Assembly: GCF_017744095.1 (NCBI RefSeq)
Contig: NZ_JAGHQX010000009.1
Location: 62,001-126,000, forward strand
Direction: 5' to 3'
DNA from: Shimia sp. R10_1
Lineage (GTDB): Bacteria > Pseudomonadota > Alphaproteobacteria > Rhodobacterales > Rhodobacteraceae
Length of the DNA stretch: 64,000 bases
In this document: positions 46,994-55,535 of the stretch, in pieces
How positions within the stretch are numbered: the first letter of the stretch is position 1
Layout of the letters: each line of letters starts with the position of its first letter
Notes under the pieces: generated by a model
The model's input: the letters and a program-made list of their open reading frames with translations, nothing else
Told to the model about the DNA's origin: nothing
Database searches by the model: none
Program-made: the position numbers and the translations under genes

Positions 46994-48622
46994 ATGGGTT
47001 GGATGGCGGACGAAACAGGTCTCGAAAAATGCGATGCAAATTTTGTACCGCTCACACCGCTGTCTGGATTACGCCGCGCGGCTCAGGTCTTCCCAAACCG
47101 TATAGCGATGGTGAGCGGCGACACTCGCCGCACTTATTCCGAATATCATGAACGCTGCACACGCCTTGCGTCGGGCCTTGCCCAGCTTGGCGTCATGCCG
47201 GGGGATGTGGTTGCCACCATCGTTCCAAACATCCCTGCCGCGGCGGAGGCCCATTTTGGCGTTCCTGCCTGTGGCGGCGTGCTGAACGCGATCAACATCC
47301 GACTGGATGTGCACACCGTGGCTTACATTTTTGGTCACGGGGAAGCCAAAGTCGCGCTGGTTGACACCGCATTCCTAGAGCTCGCGGAAGCCGCCATTGC
47401 AGAGATGGACGGAGATGGCCCAACCCTTGTGGAAGTGCCGGATGAGGCGGCAGGCTTTCCGGCAAGTGGAAAATACATGACATATGAGGCGCTTCTGGCC
47501 TCAGGTGATCCAGTATTTGACTGGATTATGCCCAAAGATGAATGGGAAAGCATCTCGCTGAATTACACATCCGGGACGACCGGACAGCCGAAGGGCGTGG
47601 TCTATCACCATCGCGGCGCTTATCTGAATGCGATGGGGCAAGTGCTGAGCTGGCAGATGACGCTCTATCCCGTTTACCTCATGGTTGTCCCCCTGTTTCA
47701 TTGCAACGGCTGGTGCCATACGTGGCTGATGCCAATGGTGGGCGGCACATTGATCTGTTGTCGGGATGTGGCGGCAAAACCGATATTTGATGCCATTGCC
47801 GATGAAGGTGTGACCCATATGGGGGGCGCGCCAATTGTGCTCAATATGATGGTGAATGCCCCAGACAGCGAACGCCGCACATTTGACCATCTGGTGGAGG
47901 TTTTCACTGCAGGTGCTCCCCCTGCCCCAGCCATATTGGCCAAGTTCGAGCCCATGGGATTCAACGTGACCCAGATCTACGGGTTGACCGAAGTTTACGG
48001 TCCTGTCACCGAATGCCTGTGGGACGACACCCGTTGGGATGGGTTGGACACAGCAGAGCGCGCTGCGATCAAAGCGCGGCAGGGTGTGACCATGCCTTTT
48101 ATCGAAGAAGTGACTGTTACAAACGAAAAACTGCAACAGATTCCGATGGATAGCGCTTCGGATGGCGAGATCATGATCCGTGGTAATGCCGTTATGAAAG
48201 GCTATCTGAAGAACCCAGACGCCACGCGAGAAGCCTTTGCCGGTGGGTATTTTCATTCCGGGGACATCGCCATTCAGCACCCCGACAGCTACATCCAAAT
48301 CACGGATCGCGCAAAAGACATCATCATCTCAGGCGGTGAGAACATCAGTTCGGTTGAAGTAGAGGCCACATTGATGGATCACCCGTCCGTCAGCCTGGCT
48401 GCGGTGGTGGCCAAGCCGGATGACAAATGGGGGGAAGTGCCCTGTGCTTTTGTCGAACTTCTGGACGGTGTGAGCGTTGAGGAGGCAGAGGTGATCGCCT
48501 TTGCGAGAGCACATCTGGCTGGTTTCAAGACCCCTAAGAAAGTTGTGTTTGGCGAACTGCCCAAAACCTCGACAGGTAAGATCCAGAAATTCGCCCTGCG
48601 CGAACAGGCCAAGGCGCTTTAG
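46994..48622 (+). CDS. AMP-forming acyl-CoA synthetase (DmdB-like)
   Basis: A 542-residue ATP/CoA-dependent carboxylate ligase. Adenylate-forming motifs are intact: SLNYTSGTTGQPKGVVYHHR, IYGLTEVYGPVTE, YFHSGDIAIQHPDSYIQITDRAKD and the C-terminal SGGENISSVEVE with KTSTGKIQKF. Overall it resembles the branch including methylmercaptopropionate-CoA ligase (DmdB) and medium-chain acyl-CoA synthetases; the substrate is not clear. The ATG at 46994 (8 bases after GGAGG) was preferred over one at 46988. It could feed CoA esters to the neighbouring fatty-acid oxidation operon. Confidence 0.9.
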   Translation: MGWMADETGLEKCDANFVPLTPLSGLRRAAQVFPNRIAMVSGDTRRTYSEYHERCTRLASGLAQLGVMPGDVVATIVPNIPAAAEAHFGVPACGGVLNAINIRLDVHTVAYIFGHGEAKVALVDTAFLELAEAAIAEMDGDGPTLVEVPDEAAGFPASGKYMTYEALLASGDPVFDWIMPKDEWESISLNYTSGTTGQPKGVVYHHRGAYLNAMGQVLSWQMTLYPVYLMVVPLFHCNGWCHTWLMPMVGGTLICCRDVAAKPIFDAIADEGVTHMGGAPIVLNMMVNAPDSERRTFDHLVEVFTAGAPPAPAILAKFEPMGFNVTQIYGLTEVYGPVTECLWDDTRWDGLDTAERAAIKARQGVTMPFIEEVTVTNEKLQQIPMDSASDGEIMIRGNAVMKGYLKNPDATREAFAGGYFHSGDIAIQHPDSYIQITDRAKDIIISGGENISSVEVEATLMDHPSVSLAAVVAKPDDKWGEVPCAFVELLDGVSVEEAEVIAFARAHLAGFKTPKKVVFGELPKTSTGKIQKFALREQAKAL

Positions 48623-48710
48623 GTGTGTTTGGGCAAGTCTTTGCAAAAAGTTGCGGCATTTGCCCAAAGGCTCTGGTAGACTCTCGTTAACGACCGTAAA
48701 TGGCAGCGAT

Positions 48711-49421
48711 ATGAGCAGCACTCCTAAGATTGAAGACGGGTTGCGTGAGAAAATCATCTCGCAACCGGATGTGATCCTTGAGGATCGCGATCTGATGCGC
48801 GCGTTGATCGCCGCGAATGAAAAGACCATGGGCGGCAATATTGTCGATTTGCGTGGCATTGCGATGGAACGCCTTGAAGCACGGCTGGACCGGCTGGAAG
48901 ACACCCACCGCAGCGTGATTGCGGCGGCTTACGACAATTTGGCGGGCACCAATCAGGTGCATCGTGCCATCCTGCGGATGTTGGATCCGGTTGAATTTGA
49001 ACGTTTTCTCCATGATCTGAGCGGCGAGGTCGCCGATATTTTGCGTGTGGATGCCATTCGGCTGGTGCTGGAAACCGAGCAGGAGACCGAGGGCGACAAT
49101 GCTCTGGCGCGGCTTGGTGATGTGCTGTCGACGGCGGCGCCGGGATTTGTCGAGGAGTATCTGACCGGAGGCCGCAACATACCACAACGACAGGTGACGT
49201 TGCGCCAGGTGCAGGGCGCGCGTGCGGAGGTCTATGGCGAGGACAGTGACTGGATCTGCTCAGAAGCCTGTCTGAAACTCGATTTCGGCAAGGGCCGCCT
49301 GCCGGGGCTGCTGGTGATGGGCGCGGAAGATCCGCATCAGTTCACACCGCAACAAGGCACTGATTTGCTGGCGTTTTTTGCCGGTGTTTTTGAGCGCGCC
49401 ATGCGCCGCTGGCTGGCGTGA
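48711..49421 (+). CDS. DUF484 family protein
   Basis: A 236-residue protein of the DUF484 type: N-terminal segment with LREKIISQPDVILEDRDLMRAL, a helical coil, then a GAF-like domain ending with LLAFFAGVFERAMRRWL. DUF484 genes are often next to xerC, as here, and function is not established. The start ATG at 48711 (MSSTPKIEDG) was chosen over longer in-frame options. It overlaps xerC by four bases (GTGA). Confidence 0.88.
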   Translation: MSSTPKIEDGLREKIISQPDVILEDRDLMRALIAANEKTMGGNIVDLRGIAMERLEARLDRLEDTHRSVIAAAYDNLAGTNQVHRAILRMLDPVEFERFLHDLSGEVADILRVDAIRLVLETEQETEGDNALARLGDVLSTAAPGFVEEYLTGGRNIPQRQVTLRQVQGARAEVYGEDSDWICSEACLKLDFGKGRLPGLLVMGAEDPHQFTPQQGTDLLAFFAGVFERAMRRWLA

Positions 49422-50332
49422 TCAGCGCGGCGGTCAGTGACGCGATCACGCGATTTCTGGCCCATAAGGCCGCATTGGAGGCGGCCTCAAGCAACACAAT
49501 TTCGGCCTATGAGCGCGATCTGATTGAATTCGCAAGCTTTTTAACGCTTCACAAAGGCGCGCCGCAGGGGCTTGCGCCGTTGATGGCCGTGTCGGTGCAG
49601 GACATGCGCAGCTGGATGGCCAGCGCGCGCCGCACGGGCATTGCGCCGCGATCTCTGGCGCGTAAACTCTCGGCAGTAAAGAGTTTTTACCGCTGGCTGG
49701 CGGAACGCGAGGGATGCGATCCCACAGCGGTTTTGGCCACCCGGTCGCCCAAGTTCAATGCCAAACTGCCCCGTCCGCTTTCCGAGGAGGCCGCTAAGCA
49801 AGTCATTGAAACCGTTGAATTTCAATCAAGTGACGATTGGGTTGGCGCGCGGGATACGGCGGTGATCACCCTGCTGTACGGCTGTGGCCTGCGAATTTCC
49901 GAAGCCCTGAGCCTGACAGGTGCAGACGCCCCACTGCCCAAGACGTTGCGCATTGTCGGCAAAGGCGGCAAGGAACGCATCGTGCCGGTTCTGGATGCGG
50001 CACGCGCGGCGGTGGATCAATATATTTCCCTTTGTCCGCATGATCTTAGCCGAGAAGGTCCGCTGTTTCGTGGCGTGCGTGGTGGGGCGCTGAGCGCGCG
50101 GATTGTGCAGATGGCGATGCAGAAAACCCGCCAGCAACTGGGCCTGCCTGCGACCGCCACCCCCCATGCGATGCGGCACAGTTTTGCCACCCATCTGCTG
50201 AGCGCGGGGGGCGATTTGCGGGCCATTCAGGAGCTGCTTGGGCATGCCTCGCTTGCCACCACACAGACCTACACGCAGGTCGATGCGGCGCGCCTGATGG
50301 AAGTCTACAACAACACCCACCCAAAAGCGTGA
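49418..50332 (+). CDS. xerC: Tyrosine recombinase XerC
   Basis: A 304-residue site-specific recombinase for chromosome dimer resolution at dif. The N-terminal SAM-like arm (ISAYERDLIEFASFL) and catalytic domain are present with the catalytic arginine in GCGLRISEALSL (about Arg155), lysine in GKGGKER, HAMRHSFATHLL (His and Arg near 249-252), GHASLATTQTYTQ (histidine and the nucleophilic tyrosine about 284). The start codon is GTG overlapping the DUF484 stop. No prophage or island borders are seen nearby, so this is the housekeeping recombinase. Confidence 0.95.
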   Translation: MISAAVSDAITRFLAHKAALEAASSNTISAYERDLIEFASFLTLHKGAPQGLAPLMAVSVQDMRSWMASARRTGIAPRSLARKLSAVKSFYRWLAEREGCDPTAVLATRSPKFNAKLPRPLSEEAAKQVIETVEFQSSDDWVGARDTAVITLLYGCGLRISEALSLTGADAPLPKTLRIVGKGGKERIVPVLDAARAAVDQYISLCPHDLSREGPLFRGVRGGALSARIVQMAMQKTRQQLGLPATATPHAMRHSFATHLLSAGGDLRAIQELLGHASLATTQTYTQVDAARLMEVYNNTHPKA

Positions 50333-50373
50333 GTGGCAAATAGTTAACGTCAAAAACCGCCTGTTTTGAACGT

Positions 50374-50405
50374 CGGTATTGCGTCTGTATCGCGACGGTA
50401 TTGCG
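50374..50405. repeat. Direct repeats upstream of the cupin gene
   Basis: CGGTATTGCG occurs at 50374-50383 and 50396-50405, 22 bases apart (about two helical turns), 130-160 bases upstream of the cupin start. A regulator bound on one DNA face would explain the spacing. Confidence 0.45.
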
Positions 50406-50537
50406 GAGGTGCGAAATTCGGGGTCAGAAATGGTTAATCGGCCGCCATGGTTAGGGGATTGAGGGGCCAGCCCCACCACCGCAGCGATCTGAAGCGCCGT
50501 GTTTTGCCACAGGTGCCATTTACAGAAGGAAGCCGTG

Positions 50538-50921
50538 ATGAAAGAAACCGTCTTGCCCGAAGCGCCAGATGCAAAATCACCCGCCGGGGCCGACATCCGT
50601 TTCATTATGGATGGCACCACGGGGAATATGATTCACAGCACCGTTCCCCCGGGGCAGATCAACAGAGCAACCATCCACAAGAGCGTTAGCGAGTTCTGGT
50701 ATGTTCTGGAAGGTCAGGGGGAGATCTGGCGACGCGACGAGAGTGAGGAAAGAATCACGCCCCTCGCGCCCGGTGTGTCGATTGATATTCCTTTGGGCAC
50801 AGCGTTTCAGTATCGCTGCACCGGAGAGGTGCCGCTGACATTCATATGTATCACCATGCCGCCATGGCCGGGCGATCGGGAAGCCTCTCATGTTGACGGG
50901 GCATGGCCGCCGACCGTCTGA
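50538..50921 (+). CDS. Cupin-domain protein
   Basis: A 127-residue small beta-barrel. The cupin pattern is visible around IHKSVSEFWYVLEGQGEIWRR (first motif, with His and Glu but a changed first half) and SIDIPLGTAFQYRCTGEVPL (second motif without its usual histidine). Metal binding is therefore uncertain. Function unknown. The ATG at 50538 has AAGGA 8 bases upstream. It is convergent with the next minus-strand gene across 15 bases. Confidence 0.75.
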   Translation: MKETVLPEAPDAKSPAGADIRFIMDGTTGNMIHSTVPPGQINRATIHKSVSEFWYVLEGQGEIWRRDESEERITPLAPGVSIDIPLGTAFQYRCTGEVPLTFICITMPPWPGDREASHVDGAWPPTV

Positions 50922-50936
50922 CAAACTGCGCGCCTT

Positions 50937-51887
50937 TCAGCCCCGCCCCTGCGGCACGACCTCATACCCCGGCTCCTCGGGCTCATCATCCACCATCTCA
51001 GGCGGGAAGCCCGGGGCCAGCACAGAAAGACCGGTGGCCTCCTCCAGCCGCTTGATGATGTTGGGGCTGAGTTCTCTTTCCCCAAAGCGCGCGATGGCGT
51101 CGTCAAACATCGCGATCATCAGCGGGTTGAGCTCCAGCGGCACGCCAGCACGGTCGGCCACATCCTGAAACAGGCCAATGTCCTTTTTGACCAGATCCAT
51201 GGTGAAAGAGATGTCACGCGAGCCGTTGAGAATGACCTGACTTTCGGTCTCATGGCTGAAGGAGTTGCCGGAACTGATCTTGATCGCCTCATAGGCGGTG
51301 TTGAGATCCATGCCGGCGGCGGCGCAGGTGGTGAGCGCCTCGGCACTGGCCACCAGATGTGCGGTGGCGAGGTAGTTGGTGACGACTTTCAACACCGAAG
51401 CCGAGCCGAGATCGCCGGTGTGCAAAACACGGCGGCCCATGGTGGTGAGGAGCGGCAGGATGCGCTCGAAGGTCGCCCGATCACAGCCTGCGAAGATGGA
51501 GATGTTGCCTGTGTCGGCCCGATGGCACCCGCCCGACACCGGGCAATCGACCGCAGCGCCACCAGCCGCGACGACCAATGCGCCAAGGCGCTTGGCCTCG
51601 GCCTCATCAGTGGTGGACATTTCCATCCAGATTTTGCCGGGGCCGACCTCTGGCAGCATCTGCTGCAGCACCGCATCTGAGGCGGCGGGAGACGGCAAGC
51701 AGGTGATGACCACATCACAGAGGCGCATCATCTCTGCCGGGCCGGAGACCGCCTTGGCCCCCTGCGCCAGCTTGTCGGCCACAAGATCAACATTCAGATC
51801 ATGGACATAGAGCTCTTTGCCGTTTCTGAGCAGGCTGCCGCTGAGTTTGCCGCCGACATTGCCCAACCCGATAAATCCAATTTTCAC
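50937..51887 (-). CDS. 3-hydroxyisobutyrate-dehydrogenase-like NAD(P)-dependent oxidoreductase
   Basis: A 316-residue beta-hydroxyacid dehydrogenase. The N-terminal nucleotide-binding GFIGLGNVGGKLSGSLLRNG, the DCPVSGGCHRADTGNISIFAG substrate segment and catalytic lysine in GDLGSASVLKVVTNYLAT are intact. In this family oxidation of beta-hydroxy acids (hydroxyisobutyrate, tartronate semialdehyde or similar) is usual; the substrate here is unknown. It lies 86 bases downstream of the Asp/Glu racemase-like gene and is probably the last gene of the AsnC-linked cluster. Confidence 0.85.
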   Translation of the reverse strand: MKIGFIGLGNVGGKLSGSLLRNGKELYVHDLNVDLVADKLAQGAKAVSGPAEMMRLCDVVITCLPSPAASDAVLQQMLPEVGPGKIWMEMSTTDEAEAKRLGALVVAAGGAAVDCPVSGGCHRADTGNISIFAGCDRATFERILPLLTTMGRRVLHTGDLGSASVLKVVTNYLATAHLVASAEALTTCAAAGMDLNTAYEAIKISSGNSFSHETESQVILNGSRDISFTMDLVKKDIGLFQDVADRAGVPLELNPLMIAMFDDAIARFGERELSPNIIKRLEEATGLSVLAPGFPPEMVDDEPEEPGYEVVPQGRG

Positions 51888-51973
51888 ACGCGTTCCCCCC
51901 TATCCTCTGTTGCAGCGTGGCGCGAGTTGACATGCGCGGCAGGTCGGGGCGCGACATATCTGGCGTTTTTGAC

Positions 51974-52720
51974 CTATGATTTGCCAAAGAGGCGGCCCGG
52001 TGCCTCCGACGCCAGCGGCGCGCCGGAAAGCTGCGCCATATGCCATGCCAGCGCGGTGTTGGAGCTGAACACCGGCTTGTTGAGTGTGGCCTCCAGTTCG
52101 GCGATCACATCAAGCGTCTGCAGGTTGGTGCAGCTGAGGAACACCGCCTCCACATCTTGCTGCCCCACTTGGGTTGCGGCGGCTTTGACGGAGGCGGCGG
52201 TGATGCGGGCGACGTTCTCCTCTCCGGCTTCGCCAAAGGACACCAGTGCGGGGACAGAAATACCTGCGGCCTCAAAGGCGCGTTGCACCGGGAGGGAGAC
52301 CTCGGCCACATAAGGCGTAACCATGCCAAGGCGCGTGATGTTGAGCGCGCGGCAGGCGGCGATGGCAGCGGAGAGCGGGTCGGTCACGGCGGGGGTTTTC
52401 ACGCCCTGCGCAACGAGCGCGGCCACTTTGGCGGCTCCGATCATGGTGGTGCCTGAGGTGCAGCCGTAGCCGACCACATCAAAGCGCGCGGCAGGCGGGA
52501 AGAGCGCGGCACTTGCCGGCAGGGTTTGGGACATTTCCTGCAAGGTGTCGGTGGTGACTTCGGCACCGGACGGCACGCGGGAGGTGTAAAGCGCGAGATC
52601 ACGAGAGGGGAAGAGGCGGCGAAAATCCTGCTCCAGCGTTTCGTCAAATTTGAGCACGATGAGGCCGAGCGTGTGTTCGCCAGAGGCGGGTGTGCCAAGC
52701 GTGAAAGGGATGGTGTCCAT
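51974..52720 (-). CDS. Aspartate/glutamate racemase-superfamily enzyme (EutA / maleate isomerase-like)
   Basis: A 248-residue enzyme with the two-domain Asp/Glu racemase fold. Two cysteines lie at the expected active-site positions: Cys87 in GYGCTSGTTMIG and Cys197 in FLSCTNLQTLDV. Overall it resembles maleate isomerase, arylmalonate decarboxylase and the EutA protein of hydroxyectoine degradation. Exact reaction unknown. It is 4 bases after the M24 gene and in the same direction. Confidence 0.8.
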   Translation of the reverse strand: MDTIPFTLGTPASGEHTLGLIVLKFDETLEQDFRRLFPSRDLALYTSRVPSGAEVTTDTLQEMSQTLPASAALFPPAARFDVVGYGCTSGTTMIGAAKVAALVAQGVKTPAVTDPLSAAIAACRALNITRLGMVTPYVAEVSLPVQRAFEAAGISVPALVSFGEAGEENVARITAASVKAAATQVGQQDVEAVFLSCTNLQTLDVIAELEATLNKPVFSSNTALAWHMAQLSGAPLASEAPGRLFGKS

Positions 52721-52724
52721 AGGG

Positions 52725-53894
52725 TTACCTCAGGATCGGGAGCGCGGCGGGGGCGCGGGTTGAGAGGAGCTCGCAACCATCCTCGCGCAAGACGATGTTT
52801 TCTTCATGCACCTGAAAGAGTCCCGGGGCGATTTCCACGCCCGGCTCCAGCGTGAGCACCATGCCAGCGCGCAGCTCTGTGGTGTCATGTGGCGTGAAGC
52901 TGGGCCATTCGGTGAGCGTGATGCCAAGGCCATGGCCGAGCCGTCCGTCGCCGGGGGTGGCGCCTTGCGCGGTGAGGCTGTCGACAAACATGGCATGCAC
53001 ATCGCAGGCGCGGTGGCCGGGACGCAGGGTGGCAAGCACGTGGTCGGTGGCCCGGTAGAGTGCGTCATAGGCGCGTTTGGCGGCGTCATCGGCGCGGGTG
53101 ATGGCGAAGTTGCGGTCAAAATCGCAGAAGTAGCCATCGAGCACTGCGCCGGTGTCGAGCATGAGGACGTCACCTGCCATGAGTTTTTGATCGCCAGCGG
53201 GGGAGATGACATCGCCGTAGCCGCCCTGCCCCGCGCCACCAGCGGTGTAGCTGATCCAATCGGCGCCTTCCTCCAGCAACACACGCTGGAAATCGCGGAA
53301 GACCTGCGCATGGGTGCGGCCCTCGGCGGCGTATTCGGAGATGCGGGCAAAGCTGCGATCTGCGACGGCGCAGGTGGCGCGGATTTTGCGGATCTCAGCC
53401 TCTGATTTGATTTCACGGGTGCGTTGGACGGTGTCTGTGGCGTCGACAAAGCGGCGGGGCGCGAGGGTTTGGGTGAGTTGGGTGTAATCCGCCAGTGGCA
53501 TGCGCAGCTGGGTTTCAAGGCCCATGGGCAGGCCGACGGTGCCAGTTACGGGGACGATTTCGGCAAGGGTGTCGCAGAGCAGACTGAGGCCATCGTCCTC
53601 AGGGAAAGGCGCGTCCCATGTGCGGATGTCGGTGAGCCATGTTTTGCCCATCAGGTCTGCGCCGATGGCTGGGATCACGGCGATAGGGGCGCCGGTGGCC
53701 GGGATGAGCACAAACCACGGGCGAGCCGGGCTTTCCCAGAAGCGGGTGAGAAAACCCGTGGTGTAGAAGATGTCGGCGGCTGAGGTCAGCAGCAGGACGG
53801 AGTGACCTGCGCGGGCCATGGCGGCTTGCAGGCGACTGATGCGGGTCTGGAATTCCGCAGGAGGGAAACCGCGGGCGGGCGTCGGCTCAGACAT
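52725..53894 (-). CDS. M24-family metallopeptidase (Xaa-Pro/ectoine-hydrolase-like)
   Basis: A 389-residue pita-bread-fold hydrolase. All five metal ligands are present: Asp247 (MLDTGAVLDG), Asp258 (YFCDFDR), His321 (LGHGLGI), Glu350 (LTLEPGVE) and Glu365 (VHEENIVL), unlike creatinase, which lacks them. The N-terminal domain is the family's typical alpha/beta lobe. Xaa-Pro peptidases and ectoine hydrolase (DoeA/EutD) share this architecture. The substrate is unknown but should be an amide in the compound handled by the cluster. The start overlaps the upstream gene by eight bases. Confidence 0.88.
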   Translation of the reverse strand: MSEPTPARGFPPAEFQTRISRLQAAMARAGHSVLLLTSAADIFYTTGFLTRFWESPARPWFVLIPATGAPIAVIPAIGADLMGKTWLTDIRTWDAPFPEDDGLSLLCDTLAEIVPVTGTVGLPMGLETQLRMPLADYTQLTQTLAPRRFVDATDTVQRTREIKSEAEIRKIRATCAVADRSFARISEYAAEGRTHAQVFRDFQRVLLEEGADWISYTAGGAGQGGYGDVISPAGDQKLMAGDVLMLDTGAVLDGYFCDFDRNFAITRADDAAKRAYDALYRATDHVLATLRPGHRACDVHAMFVDSLTAQGATPGDGRLGHGLGITLTEWPSFTPHDTTELRAGMVLTLEPGVEIAPGLFQVHEENIVLREDGCELLSTRAPAALPILR

Positions 53895-54939
53895 CTTCGG
53901 GTCCTTCGCTGACAATGGTGAGGATGCGGGCGTCCGGGTCGAGCTGCGGGCGCTTGAGCAGCGCGGCAGCAACACCGGCCACACCGGAGGGGGTGCTGGC
54001 GATGCCGTAGGCTCTGAGGGCCTCTACCGCGTCGTGGGCCTCCTGCTCTGAGATGGTCACAAAACTGTCGGCATCCATCGCCAGACCATTGAGCGCCACC
54101 ATGGAAGCGGTTTTGCAGTCCAGTCGGCCCATGTCAGAAACAGGTCCGGTGGTGTCCACCAACTGACCTGCGCGAATGGACTCGATCAGCGCGGGGGCGG
54201 CTTCGGGCTCCACCACGGTGATCTGTGGCGCATCCCCCCAAGTGGCGCGGGCATAGGCGGCGACGGCGGCGGCGAGACCACCGACACCGGCCTGAAGAAA
54301 AATATGTGTGGGCGGTGCGGGAATTTGTGCGGCGGCTTCTGAGGCCATTTGCAGATAGCCCTCCATGACGCGGTAACCTGACGCCTCGTTGCCAGCCCAT
54401 GTGCTGTCAGACAGCAGAGTCCAGCCGTTGGCCTTTGCGGCGGCTTCGGCGGCGGCCATGCTGGCTTCATAGTCGTCACCCGCCCAAGCGACCTCTGCCC
54501 CCTGTGCCTCAAGGCGGGCACCAAAGGCAGCCGGAACTGTGTGGGCGAGGTAGATCACCGCCTTGGCCCCGAAGATGCGCGCGCCAGCCGCAACGGACAT
54601 GCCGTGGTTGCCCGCCGAAGCGGTGACATAGGTGCGGCCCGTCAGCGCTTGGGACCAATCAGAAGGATCTGTGCGGGCCGCGTCGTGGGCGATGGCGTAG
54701 GCCGCGCCGAGCGCTTTGAAGGAGCCAAGGCCCATGCGGCTGCGCTCATCTTTGATGTGGAAGCTGGCGACCCCAAGCTTGGCTGCGAGATCGGCCATGT
54801 CGCGCAACGGGGTTTCGGCGTGGGCCGGACAAAGCGCAAGCAGCTTGGCCACCGCTGCGGCATCGCGGCTGGGGAGCGTGTCAGACTGGCGGGTCGGGAG
54901 GCCTTGGCTGCGAAACGGGTTGGCTAAGGTGTCGGTCAT
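53887..54939 (-). CDS. Diaminopropionate ammonia-lyase-like PLP-dependent enzyme
   Basis: A 350-residue fold-type II PLP enzyme. The segment FHIKDERSRMGLGSFKALGA with Lys75 as the PLP lysine and the ASAGNHGMSVA loop match the diaminopropionate ammonia-lyase/threonine deaminase superfamily, with KDERSRMGLGSFKALG closest to diaminopropionate ammonia-lyase. It probably eliminates ammonia from an amino acid. It is tightly coupled to both neighbours (ATGA overlap with the thioesterase stop, 8-base overlap with M24). Confidence 0.82.
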   Translation of the reverse strand: MTDTLANPFRSQGLPTRQSDTLPSRDAAAVAKLLALCPAHAETPLRDMADLAAKLGVASFHIKDERSRMGLGSFKALGAAYAIAHDAARTDPSDWSQALTGRTYVTASAGNHGMSVAAGARIFGAKAVIYLAHTVPAAFGARLEAQGAEVAWAGDDYEASMAAAEAAAKANGWTLLSDSTWAGNEASGYRVMEGYLQMASEAAAQIPAPPTHIFLQAGVGGLAAAVAAYARATWGDAPQITVVEPEAAPALIESIRAGQLVDTTGPVSDMGRLDCKTASMVALNGLAMDADSFVTISEQEAHDAVEALRAYGIASTPSGVAGVAAALLKRPQLDPDARILTIVSEGPEDV

Positions 54940-55352
54940 GTATCAGGGGGGCTTTCCAAGAGAGTTTTCAAACGTGCCACCTCCCCCGCCCGCATGCGGC
55001 CATCGCGCATTTCAAACAGCGCGCGCACTTCGGTGCCCTCAAAGGCGAGATCCTCTCCGACATATCCGAGATGGGACAGACGGTAAGATTTGGCAGCCCA
55101 ATCGGTGATTTCCATGCGGATGGTCAGCAGATCGCCATCCCTAAGCGGGCGACGATATTTGGCATGGGTTTCCATGAGACCAAGACCCTTGGCCCCCAGT
55201 TGCGCACAGACCGCCGCGTGGCCGCCATAGGTTTGCAGAAAGCGCTGAAAGGTGCCGTCCATCCACCGATAGATATTGGGGTAGTAGACGATGCCCGCTG
55301 GGTCGCAATCGCCAAAAACTACGTGGTGGTGGTGCTCAAAAGTGAAGCGCAT
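54936..55352 (-). CDS. 4HBT-family acyl-CoA thioesterase
   Basis: A 138-residue hotdog-fold thioesterase. GDCDPAGIVYYPNIYRWMD (about residues 14-32) is the 4-hydroxybenzoyl-CoA thioesterase/YbgC active-site motif with its aspartate. It hydrolyses an acyl-CoA; the substrate is unknown. The start at 55352 (MRFTFEHHHHVVFG) is chosen because upstream in-frame sequence has no match. It is the first gene of the AsnC-linked cluster, facing the AsnC gene across 183 bases. Confidence 0.85.
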   Translation of the reverse strand: MRFTFEHHHHVVFGDCDPAGIVYYPNIYRWMDGTFQRFLQTYGGHAAVCAQLGAKGLGLMETHAKYRRPLRDGDLLTIRMEITDWAAKSYRLSHLGYVGEDLAFEGTEVRALFEMRDGRMRAGEVARLKTLLESPPDT

Positions 55353-55468
55353 GAGGGGTTCCGTTCGTGGCCTGTTTGGGGCCAGATTGGGTGCCGATGG
55401 CGAGAATGGCAATGAGGACTTTGGGTTGACAGAAGAAGGGTGCAGCCCTGAAGGTAGCGCCGAGACTT

Positions 55469-55481
55469 GGGCATTTTGCCC
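55469..55481. promoter_or_regulatory. AsnC-cluster operator candidate, distal site
   Basis: GGGC-ATTTT-GCCC, a hairpin-like dyad. Its centre is 30 bases from that of the proximal site, which matches three helical turns. Confidence 0.55.
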
Positions 55482-55497
55482 TAAAACCGCAGAGATA

Positions 55498-55512
55498 GGG
55501 GCGTTTTGCCCC
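55498..55512. promoter_or_regulatory. AsnC-cluster operator candidate, proximal site
   Basis: GGGGC-GTTTT-GCCCC, 5-bp perfect arms around five bases, 24 bases before the AsnC gene start. With the distal copy it forms a phased pair as expected for an Lrp/AsnC octamer or dimer-of-dimers. Confidence 0.6.
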
Positions 55513-55535
55513 AATATTCACGCTGAACGACCTAA

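Noticed and set aside
49418-50332. Phage-type integrase marking a genomic island
   Set aside because: The protein matches housekeeping XerC, is coupled to DUF484 as in other alphaproteobacteria, and no attachment sites or tRNA gene lie beside it.
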